Virus record (IMG/VR): IMGVR_UViG_3300010885_003666
Coordinates: 1-30,613 of that record
DNA: 30,613 bases
Reading direction: 5' to 3' (one strand)
From: a virus
The notes below the pieces were generated by a model, which was not told where the DNA came from, searched no databases, and saw only the letters and a program-made list of their open reading frames with translations. Below, one piece after another: positions 7,739 to 18,200 of the stretch. The position numbers and the translations under genes were made by a program. Numbering within the stretch: the first letter of the stretch is position 1; every line of letters starts with the position of its first letter.

Positions 7739-8455
7739 TTAGAATCCGAAAATCATAGCCATTGCAATGGCTTTGCCTGTTGAGATACCACTTGCGGCTG
7801 GCGCTGTGGATTGCCATGTTGTACCGTTTGATGTTAGTACATTACCAGAAGTACTAGGCGCAACGAAGCTAACTCCAGATGTACCATTACCAAGAATTAC
7901 GTTATTTGCTGTGAGAGATGTTTGACCAGTACCACCACTAGCTACCACTAAAGTAGTTGATAGTCCAGCAGCTGTTCCGCTAGTATTTTGATTACCAGAT
8001 GTATTTACACCAGGTAAGTTAATAGCTGCAGTACCATCAAACGAAACACCACCGATAGTTCTGGCTGTTGCCAAAGCAGTAGCTGTTGCAGCGTTTCCTG
8101 TTGTAGAACCAGAAGTGCCACTTACGTTACCAGTGACGTTACCAGTGACATTACCAGTGACATTACCTGTAAGGGTAGCCGTAATAGTACCAGCTGCAAA
8201 GTTACCAGAAGCATCACGTGCAACGATGGTAGATACAGTGTTTGCCGTGGCAGAGTTTAAACCATCTAAAGTATCAGCATCTAAACCAGAGCCAGTACCA
8301 TCAACAGTTAATAACTTTGAAAGTACATCAGCAGCAGTATAGCTACTAGAATTTAACTTGGTGCCAACTTCTGTGTTAATATTGGTGAAGTTGGTATCAA
8401 CTTCAGTATTTGTAAGGGGACTCCCCTTGGTTGCTCTTAGCGTTATGGTCGCCAT
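7739..8455 (-). CDS. Tail fibre protein with TGNV repeats (238 aa)
   Basis: The N-terminus (MATITLRATKGSPLTNTEVD) followed by TNFTNINTEVGTKLN is a common start of short phage fibres. The middle has 'SIVARDASGNFAAGTITATL', four TGNV units at about residues 94-110, and 'ATALATARTIGGVSFDGTAA', a classical tail-fibre repeat phrase. The protein ends 'GKAIAMAMIFGF', a hydrophobic C-terminus seen in fibres of marine T4-like phages. It lies directly after the 78-aa coiled-coil gene with a 12-bp gap and AAGGAAAAA as ribosome binding site. It is most likely a trimeric side or short fibre, or the attachment part of a fibre whose tip is one of the following adhesins. Confidence 0.85.
   Translation of the reverse strand: MATITLRATKGSPLTNTEVDTNFTNINTEVGTKLNSSSYTAADVLSKLLTVDGTGSGLDADTLDGLNSATANTVSTIVARDASGNFAAGTITATLTGNVTGNVTGNVTGNVSGTSGSTTGNAATATALATARTIGGVSFDGTAAINLPGVNTSGNQNTSGTAAGLSTTLVVASGGTGQTSLTANNVILGNGTSGVSFVAPSTSGNVLTSNGTTWQSTAPAASGISTGKAIAMAMIFGF
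8126..8173 (-). repeat. 12-bp tandem repeat encoding TGNV
   Basis: Four consecutive 12-bp units, based on gttaccagtgac on the plus strand, encode TGNV repeats in the fibre. The first two units are identical, the third differs by one base and the last is degenerate. The short repeat could change copy number by slippage and alter fibre length. Confidence 0.85.
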
Positions 8456-8467
8456 TGTAGTTTTTCC

Positions 8468-8704
8468 TTACTTTTGAGAACTTTTGTTTATTAGCATCAG
8501 AAGCATCTGTTTGATCTCAGAAAGTTCTGTCTTTATGTTATTTATATCTTCTGAATGTTCTTCTATCTGTTTCTGTTTGGTAACAGCTGCATCTCTGCGG
8601 TTGATATAATTCTGATACTCAGATCTATTAGTATTTATAATGGCGCTAGTGCTCATATCTCGCACCAGCCCATCTTTACCTTCAATTTTAACTATTCTAG
8701 TCAT
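8468..8704 (-). CDS. Small coiled-coil protein preceding the fibre genes (78 aa)
   Basis: The N-terminal part (MTRIVKIEGKDGLVRDMSTS, then AIINTNRSEYQNYI) is a compact motif that I recognise from small proteins next to fibre genes in aquatic T4-like phages. Residues 38-74 have a heptad-like pattern (IEEHSEDINNIKTELSEIKQ) typical of a coiled coil. The ATG at 8704 overlaps the stop of the giant tail gene (TAATG). An in-frame ATG three codons upstream is less likely because it lies inside that gene's end and breaks the usual start motif. Possible roles are fibre trimerisation or attachment. Both are inference. Confidence 0.75.
   Translation of the reverse strand: MTRIVKIEGKDGLVRDMSTSAIINTNRSEYQNYINRRDAAVTKQKQIEEHSEDINNIKTELSEIKQMLLMLINKSSQK
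8539..8546 (-). promoter_or_regulatory. Candidate intragenic late promoter core TATAAATA
   Basis: This is an exact TATAAATA on the coding strand within the 78-aa gene, 84 bp before the fibre start at 8455. It could give the fibre cassette its own late transcript. It also encodes part of a 'DINN' coiled-coil segment, so it may be coincidental. Confidence 0.4.
8632..8639 (-). promoter_or_regulatory. Candidate intragenic late promoter core TATAAATA
   Basis: This is a second exact TATAAATA, 93 bp upstream of the first and in the same orientation, inside the 78-aa gene. It encodes part of the conserved 'AIINTN' stretch, so protein constraint may explain it. Two perfect octamers in one short gene before the fibre cassette make it worth noting. 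Confidence 0.35.
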
Positions 8705-11700
8705 TATGCACAAGCGATAACACGCAGATCTTTAATTCTTGGAACTGCCGCAGAGTTTGTAGATTTCATAACTAATTTAATTTGAAGCGAATCAAAGGCA
8801 CTAATATCTTTGGCAGTAAATGACATATCAATAAATTGATCACTTCCAACCTGAGCATATACAATTTGACTATCTGGAGCAATACGAATCCAATTAATAG
8901 TATCAAAAGAATCATTGGAACCAAGCTCACCAGTTTTATAGTAAACATCCACAGAAGCATCTGCAGGAATACTTGCCGCAAACTGTGCACGGATTAAATG
9001 TGATGTATTAGCCAAGTTGATTTTCTTAGTTACATACTTACTGTATGCAGAACTTCCAATAGGTGCAATTTCATCTACAAAGAAGTCTTTCTGAGAAAGA
9101 GTAATTGCAGGTGTAGCTGACTGAGTAGTAAATGCTCTATCTAATGTTACAGTAGCAGTAGTACCATTATCAGTAACTTTAGTCACTAAGAAAGTACCAT
9201 CATTTAATCCACTGGTAGAACCAGAAACAGTTAGGTATTTACCAACAGCGATAGTTTGTAAAACTCCACGAGCAGTAGCATTTACAGAAGTAATAGTGCT
9301 TCCACTGAAAGCAATGGTAGTATTGGCAGACAATAAAGTCTTATCATCAATACCACCAATATTCATATTGGCAGAAGTTGGAGCATTAATCTTATTGCTA
9401 AATCCAATCAAGCTAATACGATGTGTGTCTAAGATAGGAGACAACGAATCATTAGTTGTGCTCATTGTAACATTAAATGCCACAGATTTATTTCCACTTA
9501 AACTATTATTTTCATTAATTTCAGAAGCCACCATTCTTGGAGTTACGAAATAATTATTTTCGTTGGCAAGAACATCACTAAATTCTGAGTCACGAGTATA
9601 AGCAGTTTGAGTAGAACTATCAACTGACTTACCAGTCGTAGACTTGATACCAAACGTAGTCATAGTTTCAGAGAAAGTCTGAATCTGTAGGGTTGGTTGT
9701 ACTCCATCATACTGTAAGTTTCTAGTGGTACGAACAGTAGTGCCACCAGTATATCCGCTAGATGTTGGTGTTGTAGTAACAGTTATACAATAAGAATCTA
9801 AATCAACATCGCTAATGATTTGAGTTGTATAAATCTCAGCAGCAGGAACACCAAAGATTGGAGCAACATACTTGAATGCAGATCCAGAACTTAATGTAGC
9901 AGTAGCATTAGCTGCAAAAGTCGCAGAAGTATTACTTACAATAGTAGCAACCTTGCCGATGAAAGAACCAGTAGAATTGTAAATTGCAGAACCAACAGCG
10001 AGTTGCGTAGTGAATGCAGTTCCAACACCAGTCAATGTAGTATTGGCAGTGCTGGTTGCAATAGTTCCAGTACCTGTAACTCCAGTTAATTGAGTTTGAT
10101 CAGAACTGGTAACAATAGTGCGTGAACCAGAAGGCATGCCATGGTTAGTTTGATATACACGAATTTTAGTTACACCACTCTTAATTTCAAACGGATCATT
10201 TGCTAGATTTTGATATGGTAGAACATCATTGACAAACTCTACGTTGGCAATTACATCAGTATCAAATTTAGCACGATAGATGGTAAACTTCAAATCTTGA
10301 TTCTGGTCAGCAGTCCAAGTAGATGCGTTCTGAGATTTAAAGAATACACCCATATAAGGCTGTTCAGAAATAGTGCGACTAGATCCTGGAATCAAATCAC
10401 CAATCTGAGAAATCCAAACTTGATAATTGTTCGAATCTGAAGAAAGAATAATAGCATACTCCCCATTATCCTGAACATAAACAGGAGATGGGAATTCAAA
10501 CGTAGTTGCAGTATCATACTTCGGAGTTGGTACACCACCAACTGAAACTACATTGGTAGAAATATTAACATCAGCTGATTTTACAGACACTTTAGAGAAT
10601 GGTAAAACTAATTTCCCTGGATATCCATTAACAACTTCACGAATTTCTAGATTTACAGGAATATTGTCATCTTTGGAAGCGAAGAAAATATCAATCTTAG
10701 TTAAGAATGCACCACCCTTTTGTTGCACTAAGAATGTTTGTGCAAGTGGATCCCACCAACCAGTATCAGAAACGATACGATCAGCAGATTGTACAATAAC
10801 TTGATTTTCTACTAATTGCTCTTCAGCAAGTTGAGCATTACGCACAGCATTAACAGTTGACTGACGTGTTTCCAAAATACCTTCAGCACGATATAAAGCA
10901 CGACCACGAGAAGTAAAATCACCCTGCGCTGCTACGTTATCAACCAGTTTAAACTCACGAGTACCAGTACGGAAACGAACAGATTCATTATTTGGGATAT
11001 TAAAGATTAAGTTCAAATCACCAGAGAAGTTAGAAACTAATACATCTCCACTAGCAGTAGTGGTTAATGATGAGAATGTCCCAGTTGCGGCAGAGATAGA
11101 ACCAGTCAATTGTTCAGAAGCAGAGAATGTACCCTTAACATTCTGCACGAACATAGAGTAAATTCCAGTAGCTGCATTATATTCTTGGCCAACAACAATA
11201 GCAGTTGCACCAGAAGTAGCACCAGTAATAACATCACCACGATTTAAACAAACTTGCGAGTCGCCATTAATACGTCTAGCAGTCTCAGAAGAAAGACCAC
11301 CTACATTAGAGGAATCGTCAAATTGTCCGCTAACTGGCAAATATGTTAACTTGGACGCAGGAGTACAGAATTGAGAAACTGTAACATCATCGAAATAAGG
11401 ATAGAAACGAGTATTAGGTTTTAATCCTTTAACTTGTACAAGAATGTTTCTTGAACGAATATATGGAATAACTGCAGTAGAAAGGATACGATCAGAAATA
11501 ACTTCACGATCAATACGTGAGACTAAAGTTGTTTTAACACCAGTACGTGTCTGACCAATTTGTGTGGCAACTGTTTCTGCCACAACTTGACGAGCATTAA
11601 CGTGTCCAGCATCTCTTCTACCGAAACGTGCATTAAATGCATCAACATCTAAGAAAACATCACCCTGACGTGCTGCCCAATTTACACCAGTTGTAAAAAT

Positions 11701-14700
11701 TGTTCTAGCTGATACTGGTGCACCAGTCCACTGATTCTGCCATGCGTTCCAAATAGTTCCTAAAACACCAGCACGTTCAGCGATAGCTTTAACTGCATTG
11801 AAGTTACCTTCAACTTGATTAACAATATCTGGACGACGATCAACTTCAAACCAATCATCAGAGGATGGTGTTAAAGTTACTTGACCCAAGAATGTAAAGA
11901 TAGCAAAGGGATTAATATTTTCTAAACGAGATGCATACTCTTGATTGATAAGTGGTACATGCTCAACGATAGGCAATGTAATAACATCACCATATAGTTT
12001 GTAGTTTGCATCGATACGATCTGCATCACTAGAATTCTTCTCGATCAGATTAATGTTTTGCATTGAATAGAATGGGCGAAGTTCACCCTTCTCCATATCA
12101 ATAGAACACAAATAGTCAGGAGAAGTTACATCTCCAATATTTTGTCCCGCAAAACTGTCTACGATAAAGCCATTTTTAAATCTATCAAGACCAGCAGTAT
12201 CAACAATGTTTAGTGATTCTGTTTGCTGCTCTAGTAGTGATAATGATGTATAGTATTCAAGGTTATCAATACGTTTTTCTAACTTACCGATATCACGCAT
12301 AGTATAGCGTTTGTTATCTACTGAACCCACTACAACAGAAGATGATGTAGTTGAGAACGTATATGGCTCTAAAGTTAAATCATAAAGAACCATACCCAAT
12401 GATGGATCAAGTGGCTCTCCTGGAGTTAAAGAAGATACGCCATCGATAGGGAAGAAGTTACCATTAAAGTCAACAGCAATCTTAGTTTTACGTGCTAGGT
12501 AATATGTAAAATCTGCACGAATATCAATACCACGCTTTGGCACTAAAGCACCAGAAGAACCTGAACCAGTAAATGTAGTACCAGCATCATCAATGCGTGG
12601 ACGGAAGTCAATAGAATCACGTAATGAACTTCCATTAAAGATTGGAATAGTTTCATATGCTACGTTGGCTGGATATGAATTTACTGTGAAGTAATCACCA
12701 GTAGAATGTGTAAAGTATTCAAACTCAACGCTGATTGGAGCAGTTGGTGCAACGTATGATGCTTTTAATAATAGACGTGCTACATCATAATGAGTATTTC
12801 TCTGTCCATCATCAAATTCATATCGATCTGTAATATCGATAGTATATGAACCAGTTGCAGAAGCAAATGTTCCAGTGTCCATTTTAACTGAAACTAAACG
12901 AAATGCATCAGCTTTACCAAGTAATAACTCTGTCTTAGTTGCAGTTGCCGCAGTAGTAAATGTAGTGGTCGTAGAAGCTAATGTTTTAGCTTTCTCAGTT
13001 AGAGTTGCACCAGATTTATTTACTGTGCCAATAACAATAAAGTTTTGTGAAGCAAACGTATCAGATATTGTAAACTGAACTGTTGAATCAGAAACCAAAA
13101 TTGCAGAAGGAAGAACTATAGCACCACCGCTACCAGAATCATTACACATTAACAAATAGTTATCAGTTTCTGCAGCAGAAGCAAATGTTCCACTAGAAGT
13201 GGTGACAGTTAATGTACAATTACCACCAGATGCTGAAGAAGTCGTCCCTGTGAAACGCTCCATAACTGTATAAGTCGTATCATTACTTCCAGCAGAAGAA
13301 CGAACTGATTTAATAGCATAGTATGGAAGTTTAAAGATTAAACTTGTATTTTCTGGTTCTTTTAATTCTGAAGTAATCCAATCAACTGTGACACCAATCA
13401 CATTCACAGCAGTAGCAACTTCAATTCTAGTCTGAGAAACGATAGATGTTACACGAACACGATTAGTTCCTAGGTAAACCCAATCTCCAACTGTAAGATC
13501 AGTTTGGAATGATGTACCTAAACCTTGGATAAATGTACCTGAACCTTGGGTACCATACGTATTGGAAGTATATGAAGTAACTGAACCAATTAAACGTGTA
13601 TTATCTCCAACGATATCTGCAGTGAAACTTAAATTAGCATCACTTGATACATTGAAGTAGAAAGACTTAGCTTTTTCATGGAAAGTATATCCAGCAGTGA
13701 TATTAACATCAAATAAGAATACTTTATATTGCTCAGTACCTGATGCAATTGTTCCATTGTGCCACTCAATACCACGAATACGTGCTGTACCGATTGCATT
13801 TGCGCTTGTTGGAACTGCACCATCGGAAGTTACGAATCTGTCGTAGATAGTAACTGGAGCGAATGAATGGACTGGAGGTAAGTTATTGACGTTATCAACA
13901 ATAATATAATTACCAACAGTGGCTGGAATAATAGCATTATCAACCTGAACAAATTCACGTGCTTTATTAACTGCAACATATTGAGTTGCAACTTTTTCAA
14001 TTTCATAACCTTGTACGTATGCTTTTCCTGGTTCTAATCCAACAGCTAATTTAGCAGAATCTCCACCATTTGCTGGTGTGTATACCCCACGATTATAGTA
14101 TGGAGAAATATTATATTCCCACTGAACACCAGTAGATCCTGGACCATCATACGCCAATCCACTAGTATGCGTAGGTGCAGTATTAATAGAAGTAGATGAA
14201 GTTTTAGCAACGTATGTAGTTCCGTTACTTGTTACTATGTCACCAATCAAATATGCTCTATTTGATACCCAAGCATCTCGATTGTTATTTCTGTGCTCAC
14301 GAACATCGATTTTAAATGGACGCACAGCATAATTTCCTGACTCATCATACGTGCGACGAGCAAGAGTTTTTTCTAAAATATTATATTCAGTTGTAGTTGT
14401 ATGGCGAATAATTGCGCCAGCATCTACACGAAGAAGTTCAATAAAGTCTACATCTTCTACAGAAGTAGTTAACTTCTTATCTAACACCAAGTCAATGTAG
14501 TAACGATGTGCTCCTGGAGCAGCATAGTTATAGCTATTTTGAGCATTGTCTAGAAGTGATTCATATCCAGTATCTTCTGGAGTAATTAACTGCTCATCAA
14601 CAGTTAAGCCAACACGATACGTTGGTGTATTTGTGTATTTGTCTAGAATGATAGTTTGTGTATCACATAAAACAAAATATCCATTAACATAATACACACC

Positions 14701-15219
14701 ACGTTCAACTGTAGCTGTAGAACCAATTCCAGTGGCAGATGACGCATTGGCTTGAACTCTGTATGCAGTTAATGCAACAGCATCTGGAGTTAAAATCTCA
14801 TTTGCTGCAAAAACTTGAGTAGTATTATCATTGCCAGAGTTTTTGTATTTAACGTATATAGTCGCTGGGTCAGCCCCAGTAGCAGCAACAACTTTCAAAA
14901 CTTTAGCTTTAAGACCATTTTGACCAGTGATGTCTTGACCTTCTAAACGTGTCAGGTATGTATCAATTGCAGCACCCGCATATAGAGGTTGCAATTTAAT
15001 AAATGCTACATTACAGTCGATCGATATCTGTCCTGGAATGACCATGGCACCCTGCTTAAACAGGTGATCACCGCCACGCTTTATTTGATTTTGTAGGATT
15101 GACTGGAGTTGGGTTAACTCACGTGCCTGAACCGCAAAACTTGGACGAAACAAAATTCTATGGAATTTATTGTCTTCATCGAAATCATCATTATATGGTT
15201 CTGTGTTGAAATCTAGCAT
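8704..15219 (-). CDS. Giant tail/baseplate protein with DUF4815-type N-terminus (2171 aa)
   Basis: Residues 1-60, including EPYNDDFDEDNKFHRILF and FAVQARELTQLQSILQNQIK, match the start of DUF4815-type large structural proteins of cyanophages and other aquatic T4-like phages. A binding-like module with Trp317 (AWVSNRAYLIGD) lies at about 317-372. Two similar beta modules ('GTFIQGLGTSFQTDLTVGDW' and 'TTLTGVGTAFTTQLAVGS') lie near 556 and 1720. A helical hairpin, 'MRDIGKLEKRIDNLEYYTSL', lies near 975. The C-terminal third is beta-rich with no enzyme motif visible. Its place after the gp8-like gene suggests that it replaces the T4 gp9-gp12 peripheral and fibre network. The start follows a weak AAGAGAAA site. 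Confidence 0.8.
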   Translation of the reverse strand: MLDFNTEPYNDDFDEDNKFHRILFRPSFAVQARELTQLQSILQNQIKRGGDHLFKQGAMVIPGQISIDCNVAFIKLQPLYAGAAIDTYLTRLEGQDITGQNGLKAKVLKVVAATGADPATIYVKYKNSGNDNTTQVFAANEILTPDAVALTAYRVQANASSATGIGSTATVERGVYYVNGYFVLCDTQTIILDKYTNTPTYRVGLTVDEQLITPEDTGYESLLDNAQNSYNYAAPGAHRYYIDLVLDKKLTTSVEDVDFIELLRVDAGAIIRHTTTTEYNILEKTLARRTYDESGNYAVRPFKIDVREHRNNNRDAWVSNRAYLIGDIVTSNGTTYVAKTSSTSINTAPTHTSGLAYDGPGSTGVQWEYNISPYYNRGVYTPANGGDSAKLAVGLEPGKAYVQGYEIEKVATQYVAVNKAREFVQVDNAIIPATVGNYIIVDNVNNLPPVHSFAPVTIYDRFVTSDGAVPTSANAIGTARIRGIEWHNGTIASGTEQYKVFLFDVNITAGYTFHEKAKSFYFNVSSDANLSFTADIVGDNTRLIGSVTSYTSNTYGTQGSGTFIQGLGTSFQTDLTVGDWVYLGTNRVRVTSIVSQTRIEVATAVNVIGVTVDWITSELKEPENTSLIFKLPYYAIKSVRSSAGSNDTTYTVMERFTGTTSSASGGNCTLTVTTSSGTFASAAETDNYLLMCNDSGSGGAIVLPSAILVSDSTVQFTISDTFASQNFIVIGTVNKSGATLTEKAKTLASTTTTFTTAATATKTELLLGKADAFRLVSVKMDTGTFASATGSYTIDITDRYEFDDGQRNTHYDVARLLLKASYVAPTAPISVEFEYFTHSTGDYFTVNSYPANVAYETIPIFNGSSLRDSIDFRPRIDDAGTTFTGSGSSGALVPKRGIDIRADFTYYLARKTKIAVDFNGNFFPIDGVSSLTPGEPLDPSLGMVLYDLTLEPYTFSTTSSSVVVGSVDNKRYTMRDIGKLEKRIDNLEYYTSLSLLEQQTESLNIVDTAGLDRFKNGFIVDSFAGQNIGDVTSPDYLCSIDMEKGELRPFYSMQNINLIEKNSSDADRIDANYKLYGDVITLPIVEHVPLINQEYASRLENINPFAIFTFLGQVTLTPSSDDWFEVDRRPDIVNQVEGNFNAVKAIAERAGVLGTIWNAWQNQWTGAPVSARTIFTTGVNWAARQGDVFLDVDAFNARFGRRDAGHVNARQVVAETVATQIGQTRTGVKTTLVSRIDREVISDRILSTAVIPYIRSRNILVQVKGLKPNTRFYPYFDDVTVSQFCTPASKLTYLPVSGQFDDSSNVGGLSSETARRINGDSQVCLNRGDVITGATSGATAIVVGQEYNAATGIYSMFVQNVKGTFSASEQLTGSISAATGTFSSLTTTASGDVLVSNFSGDLNLIFNIPNNESVRFRTGTREFKLVDNVAAQGDFTSRGRALYRAEGILETRQSTVNAVRNAQLAEEQLVENQVIVQSADRIVSDTGWWDPLAQTFLVQQKGGAFLTKIDIFFASKDDNIPVNLEIREVVNGYPGKLVLPFSKVSVKSADVNISTNVVSVGGVPTPKYDTATTFEFPSPVYVQDNGEYAIILSSDSNNYQVWISQIGDLIPGSSRTISEQPYMGVFFKSQNASTWTADQNQDLKFTIYRAKFDTDVIANVEFVNDVLPYQNLANDPFEIKSGVTKIRVYQTNHGMPSGSRTIVTSSDQTQLTGVTGTGTIATSTANTTLTGVGTAFTTQLAVGSAIYNSTGSFIGKVATIVSNTSATFAANATATLSSGSAFKYVAPIFGVPAAEIYTTQIISDVDLDSYCITVTTTPTSSGYTGGTTVRTTRNLQYDGVQPTLQIQTFSETMTTFGIKSTTGKSVDSSTQTAYTRDSEFSDVLANENNYFVTPRMVASEINENNSLSGNKSVAFNVTMSTTNDSLSPILDTHRISLIGFSNKINAPTSANMNIGGIDDKTLLSANTTIAFSGSTITSVNATARGVLQTIAVGKYLTVSGSTSGLNDGTFLVTKVTDNGTTATVTLDRAFTTQSATPAITLSQKDFFVDEIAPIGSSAYSKYVTKKINLANTSHLIRAQFAASIPADASVDVYYKTGELGSNDSFDTINWIRIAPDSQIVYAQVGSDQFIDMSFTAKDISAFDSLQIKLVMKSTNSAAVPRIKDLRVIACA

Positions 15220-15233
15220 TTGTTATTTTCTCT

Positions 15234-15249
15234 TACTTTATGTAAAGTA
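15234..15249. repeat. AT-rich inverted repeat before the giant tail gene
   Basis: A perfect 7-bp inverted repeat (tacttta / taaagta) with a 2-bp centre lies between the candidate late promoter and the ATG at 15219. It could form a weak leader hairpin or an operator. No T tract follows, so it is a poor terminator. Confidence 0.5.
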
Positions 15250-15257
15250 TATTTATT
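15250..15257 (-). promoter_or_regulatory. Candidate late promoter core AATAAATA
   Basis: AATAAATA on the minus strand lies in the 39-bp gap before the 2171-aa gene, 31 bp before its ATG. It matches the T4-like late pattern NATAAATA. The position is good for starting a transcript of the giant gene. Confidence 0.5.
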
Positions 15258-15258
15258 C

Positions 15259-18200
15259 TTAGAATCTGATAATGGTTCTAAGCGTCACTGACTGATCTGC
15301 CGTTGGAGTAAACCCAGACTTGTTATCAATAAAAAGTAGGTCACCCGAATATTTATCTCCTGTTGGAGGAGTTACTGCACTGGCAGTAAAAGTATTTCCA
15401 CCAGTACCCACAAACGTAGTTCCAATTGCTGGAACGTAGTTATCCAAAGATTGAGCTAAAATAGCAACACCAGTGTTACTAACAATTCTAAATCGTTTAG
15501 TTGTACTGGCTACTGTAATAATTGAATCTGCTGGGAAAAATGTAGTGCTGATAGTCCCACCAATAGCCCAACAGCCAGAAGCAAGAATATTAGTGAGAGC
15601 ATACGTATTGTTATATTGTCTTGGATTTTTAAGAATTCCAGCTTGACGGTAATCGTTATTTACATCGAATCCCTGATTTTTATCTGCTGAAATATTACTG
15701 TAAAACATAAGAGTTCTAGCATATAAGTTGGTCAACGCATTTTTGCCATGACCACCATAAGGACTAATAATTGGACGAACTCTAGCACCGTATCCATTAC
15801 CAGTGATAGTAGCAGTTGCGTAACGATATCCACTTCCATAATTAGTCATGGTAATTTTTGTAATAACACCATTTACAATAACAGCAGTAGCTGTTGCTCC
15901 TGTTCCATCACCAACAATAGTAACAGTGGCAGAAGCATAACCGTAGCCTCCAGAAATCACTTCTATAGCCATAAGTCTAGCATCAACAGTTAACAACTCA
16001 ATATTTGCTTGAAGTGTATTAATATCACCTGGAGATAAGTCTGCAGAAATTTGAGCACTTGTACCATCACCAGTAACAGTTAATGTAGCATAAGAATAAC
16101 CAACACCACCATCATCTACAATAACAGAAGAAAGTTGTCCGTTCTCAAAAAACGGAACAAGTTTAGCCTCAGATTTAATTCCTTGGAATGTAATACTAGC
16201 ACCTGATCCAGTTAATGATCCAATGGTAACACCAGGATTAGCAAGAGAATAACCAGATCCATACTTCAATGATGCAGTGGCAGTTATTTTTTCCCCTGCA
16301 TACAGCAAAGTGGCAGTTCCATCAGTGGCAGATCCTGTAATATGCACTGGTGCCGTAGAACCAGTAGTTCCTGCAGCTGTTACAGTGTATAAACGATTTG
16401 AGAAAAAAACTTGTTGATTTAATGTAAGAGCAGTACTTGCTGTCCACTGAGTACCAAATGTAACAGTTGGTGCAGACATATACCCATATCCAGCATCTGT
16501 GTGGACAATTTTAGATAATCTACCACCTTGCATAACTGCAACGGCAGTAGCCCGACCTGCATTATATGTAAATGTTTGCGTTCCTGTGCCAGCTGATGTC
16601 AGATTTATTGCAGTTCCTGCCACGGCATTACTATATGAAGTGGCTAATTTAATTGTATTTTGTGAATTGCGGATAATATAATAAGTCTGTCCAGTAGAAA
16701 GACCACCAATAGCAGCAGTTCCTTCAGTATAAACAATAGCATCACCAGTTTGTAATGGATGCAAATCAGATAGTGTTATAACTTCAGTAGAAGTATTTAC
16801 AGAGGATGCTGACGTATAAAATGGAGCAGAAATAGTAATAGGTGGAACCGATCTATATCCACTACCGAAAGATGAAATTTCAATCTCTCTAACCATGGCA
16901 TACATTTTTACAGCTGTAATAACACCACTTGCTACAGTTACATCGCCAGTAGCTGTTGTTCCAAGATATTTAAGCCCTGCAGTACCATTTGATGCCTCAC
17001 CTGTTTTGTGAACTGGACCAGAACCTCCTGTAGTGCCAGAAACTGTAACTTCATAAATGTTATTTCTGTGCTGTATGCGTTGTCCATTTAACAATAATGT
17101 TGATGCTAGCCAAGCAGATGAATTTGGAAATGGTGCTTCAACAATAACTTCAGCATTGCTTTGATAAGATGTTCCACCAGCAGCCAATGAATAATTATTC
17201 AAATAAAATGGATCAGATTCTAAGTATCCATCACCCTGAACTAAAATAGAACCAGCAGTATATCCAGTTCCTGCCTGAGCGATACGAACTGTTTGAATAT
17301 TTCCATTTGAATAAAATTGATTACGAAGAGCAGTTACAATAGGAATATAATCATCTGTTAGAAATTTATTGCGCAAAGCAACTGGTACATTAAACATAAA
17401 TTTCCACATATAGCCATCTGGGAATGTTATTGGATCAACTGTAGTTCCAATTGGCTTATATGTTGAAGGAGATGCATTATTGTTGTCAAGACATTTATAT
17501 ACGTTAAACTCATCAGTCATGACATAGAAAACAGAATCTTCTAGTTTTTGAGCACCAGATGGAGCAATATTTACAACGGCTGTGCCAGCCGCAGAAATAC
17601 CTGCATTACTAACAGCAGCAATATGCACAGATGGTATGGCAGTATATCCAGTACCACGTGATGTGACTTCAATGTCAATAACTTGACCATCAAGAATTGA
17701 TGCTGTTGCCGCTGCACCAGTACCACCACCATCACTAACAACTACATGCTTAAGTGAAGAAGAACCATTAGCTACTGTAGAACCATTAACATGAACAGGT
17801 GCTGTGGAACCAGTAGTTCCTGCAGTTGTTACAATATAATATCTGTTGGATATTTTTAAGAATGCGCCAGCCAAAACAGCAGTACTTGCAGTCCACGTAA
17901 CAGAACCAATAGAACCAATATAAACAGTTGGGGCTAATCCATATCCCAATCCACCACTGGTTAGATTGATACCTTGCACTTCTTTACTGTATTCATCATC
18001 ATATGAATCATAAACAGTGCCAGAAACCCAATCATACCTTTCAACTACATAAGATACATCAGTTGGTTTAATTTCTTTTAGAGTTATAATTTCATTGCGT
18101 GTATTTTGCTCATAATCAAAACTATCAATCGGCAATGGTGGAGTGAACTCATCTTCCCACGCAAGAGTTTTTCCTAAGAAATAGTAATATCTTGAATTTC

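Noticed and set aside
8126-8173. Possible CRISPR-like short repeats
   Set aside because: The units are contiguous 12-mers with no spacers and they encode TGNV inside a fibre gene.
1-8704. Diversity-generating retroelement targeting the fibre genes
   Set aside because: No reverse transcriptase, template repeat or adenine-biased variable region was seen in the window. It cannot be excluded outside the window.
8705-8713. Earlier ATG for the 78-aa coiled-coil gene
   Set aside because: It would add only MCI and overlap the end of the giant gene by 10 bp. The TAATG junction and the MTRIVK start fit the pattern of neighbouring junctions better.
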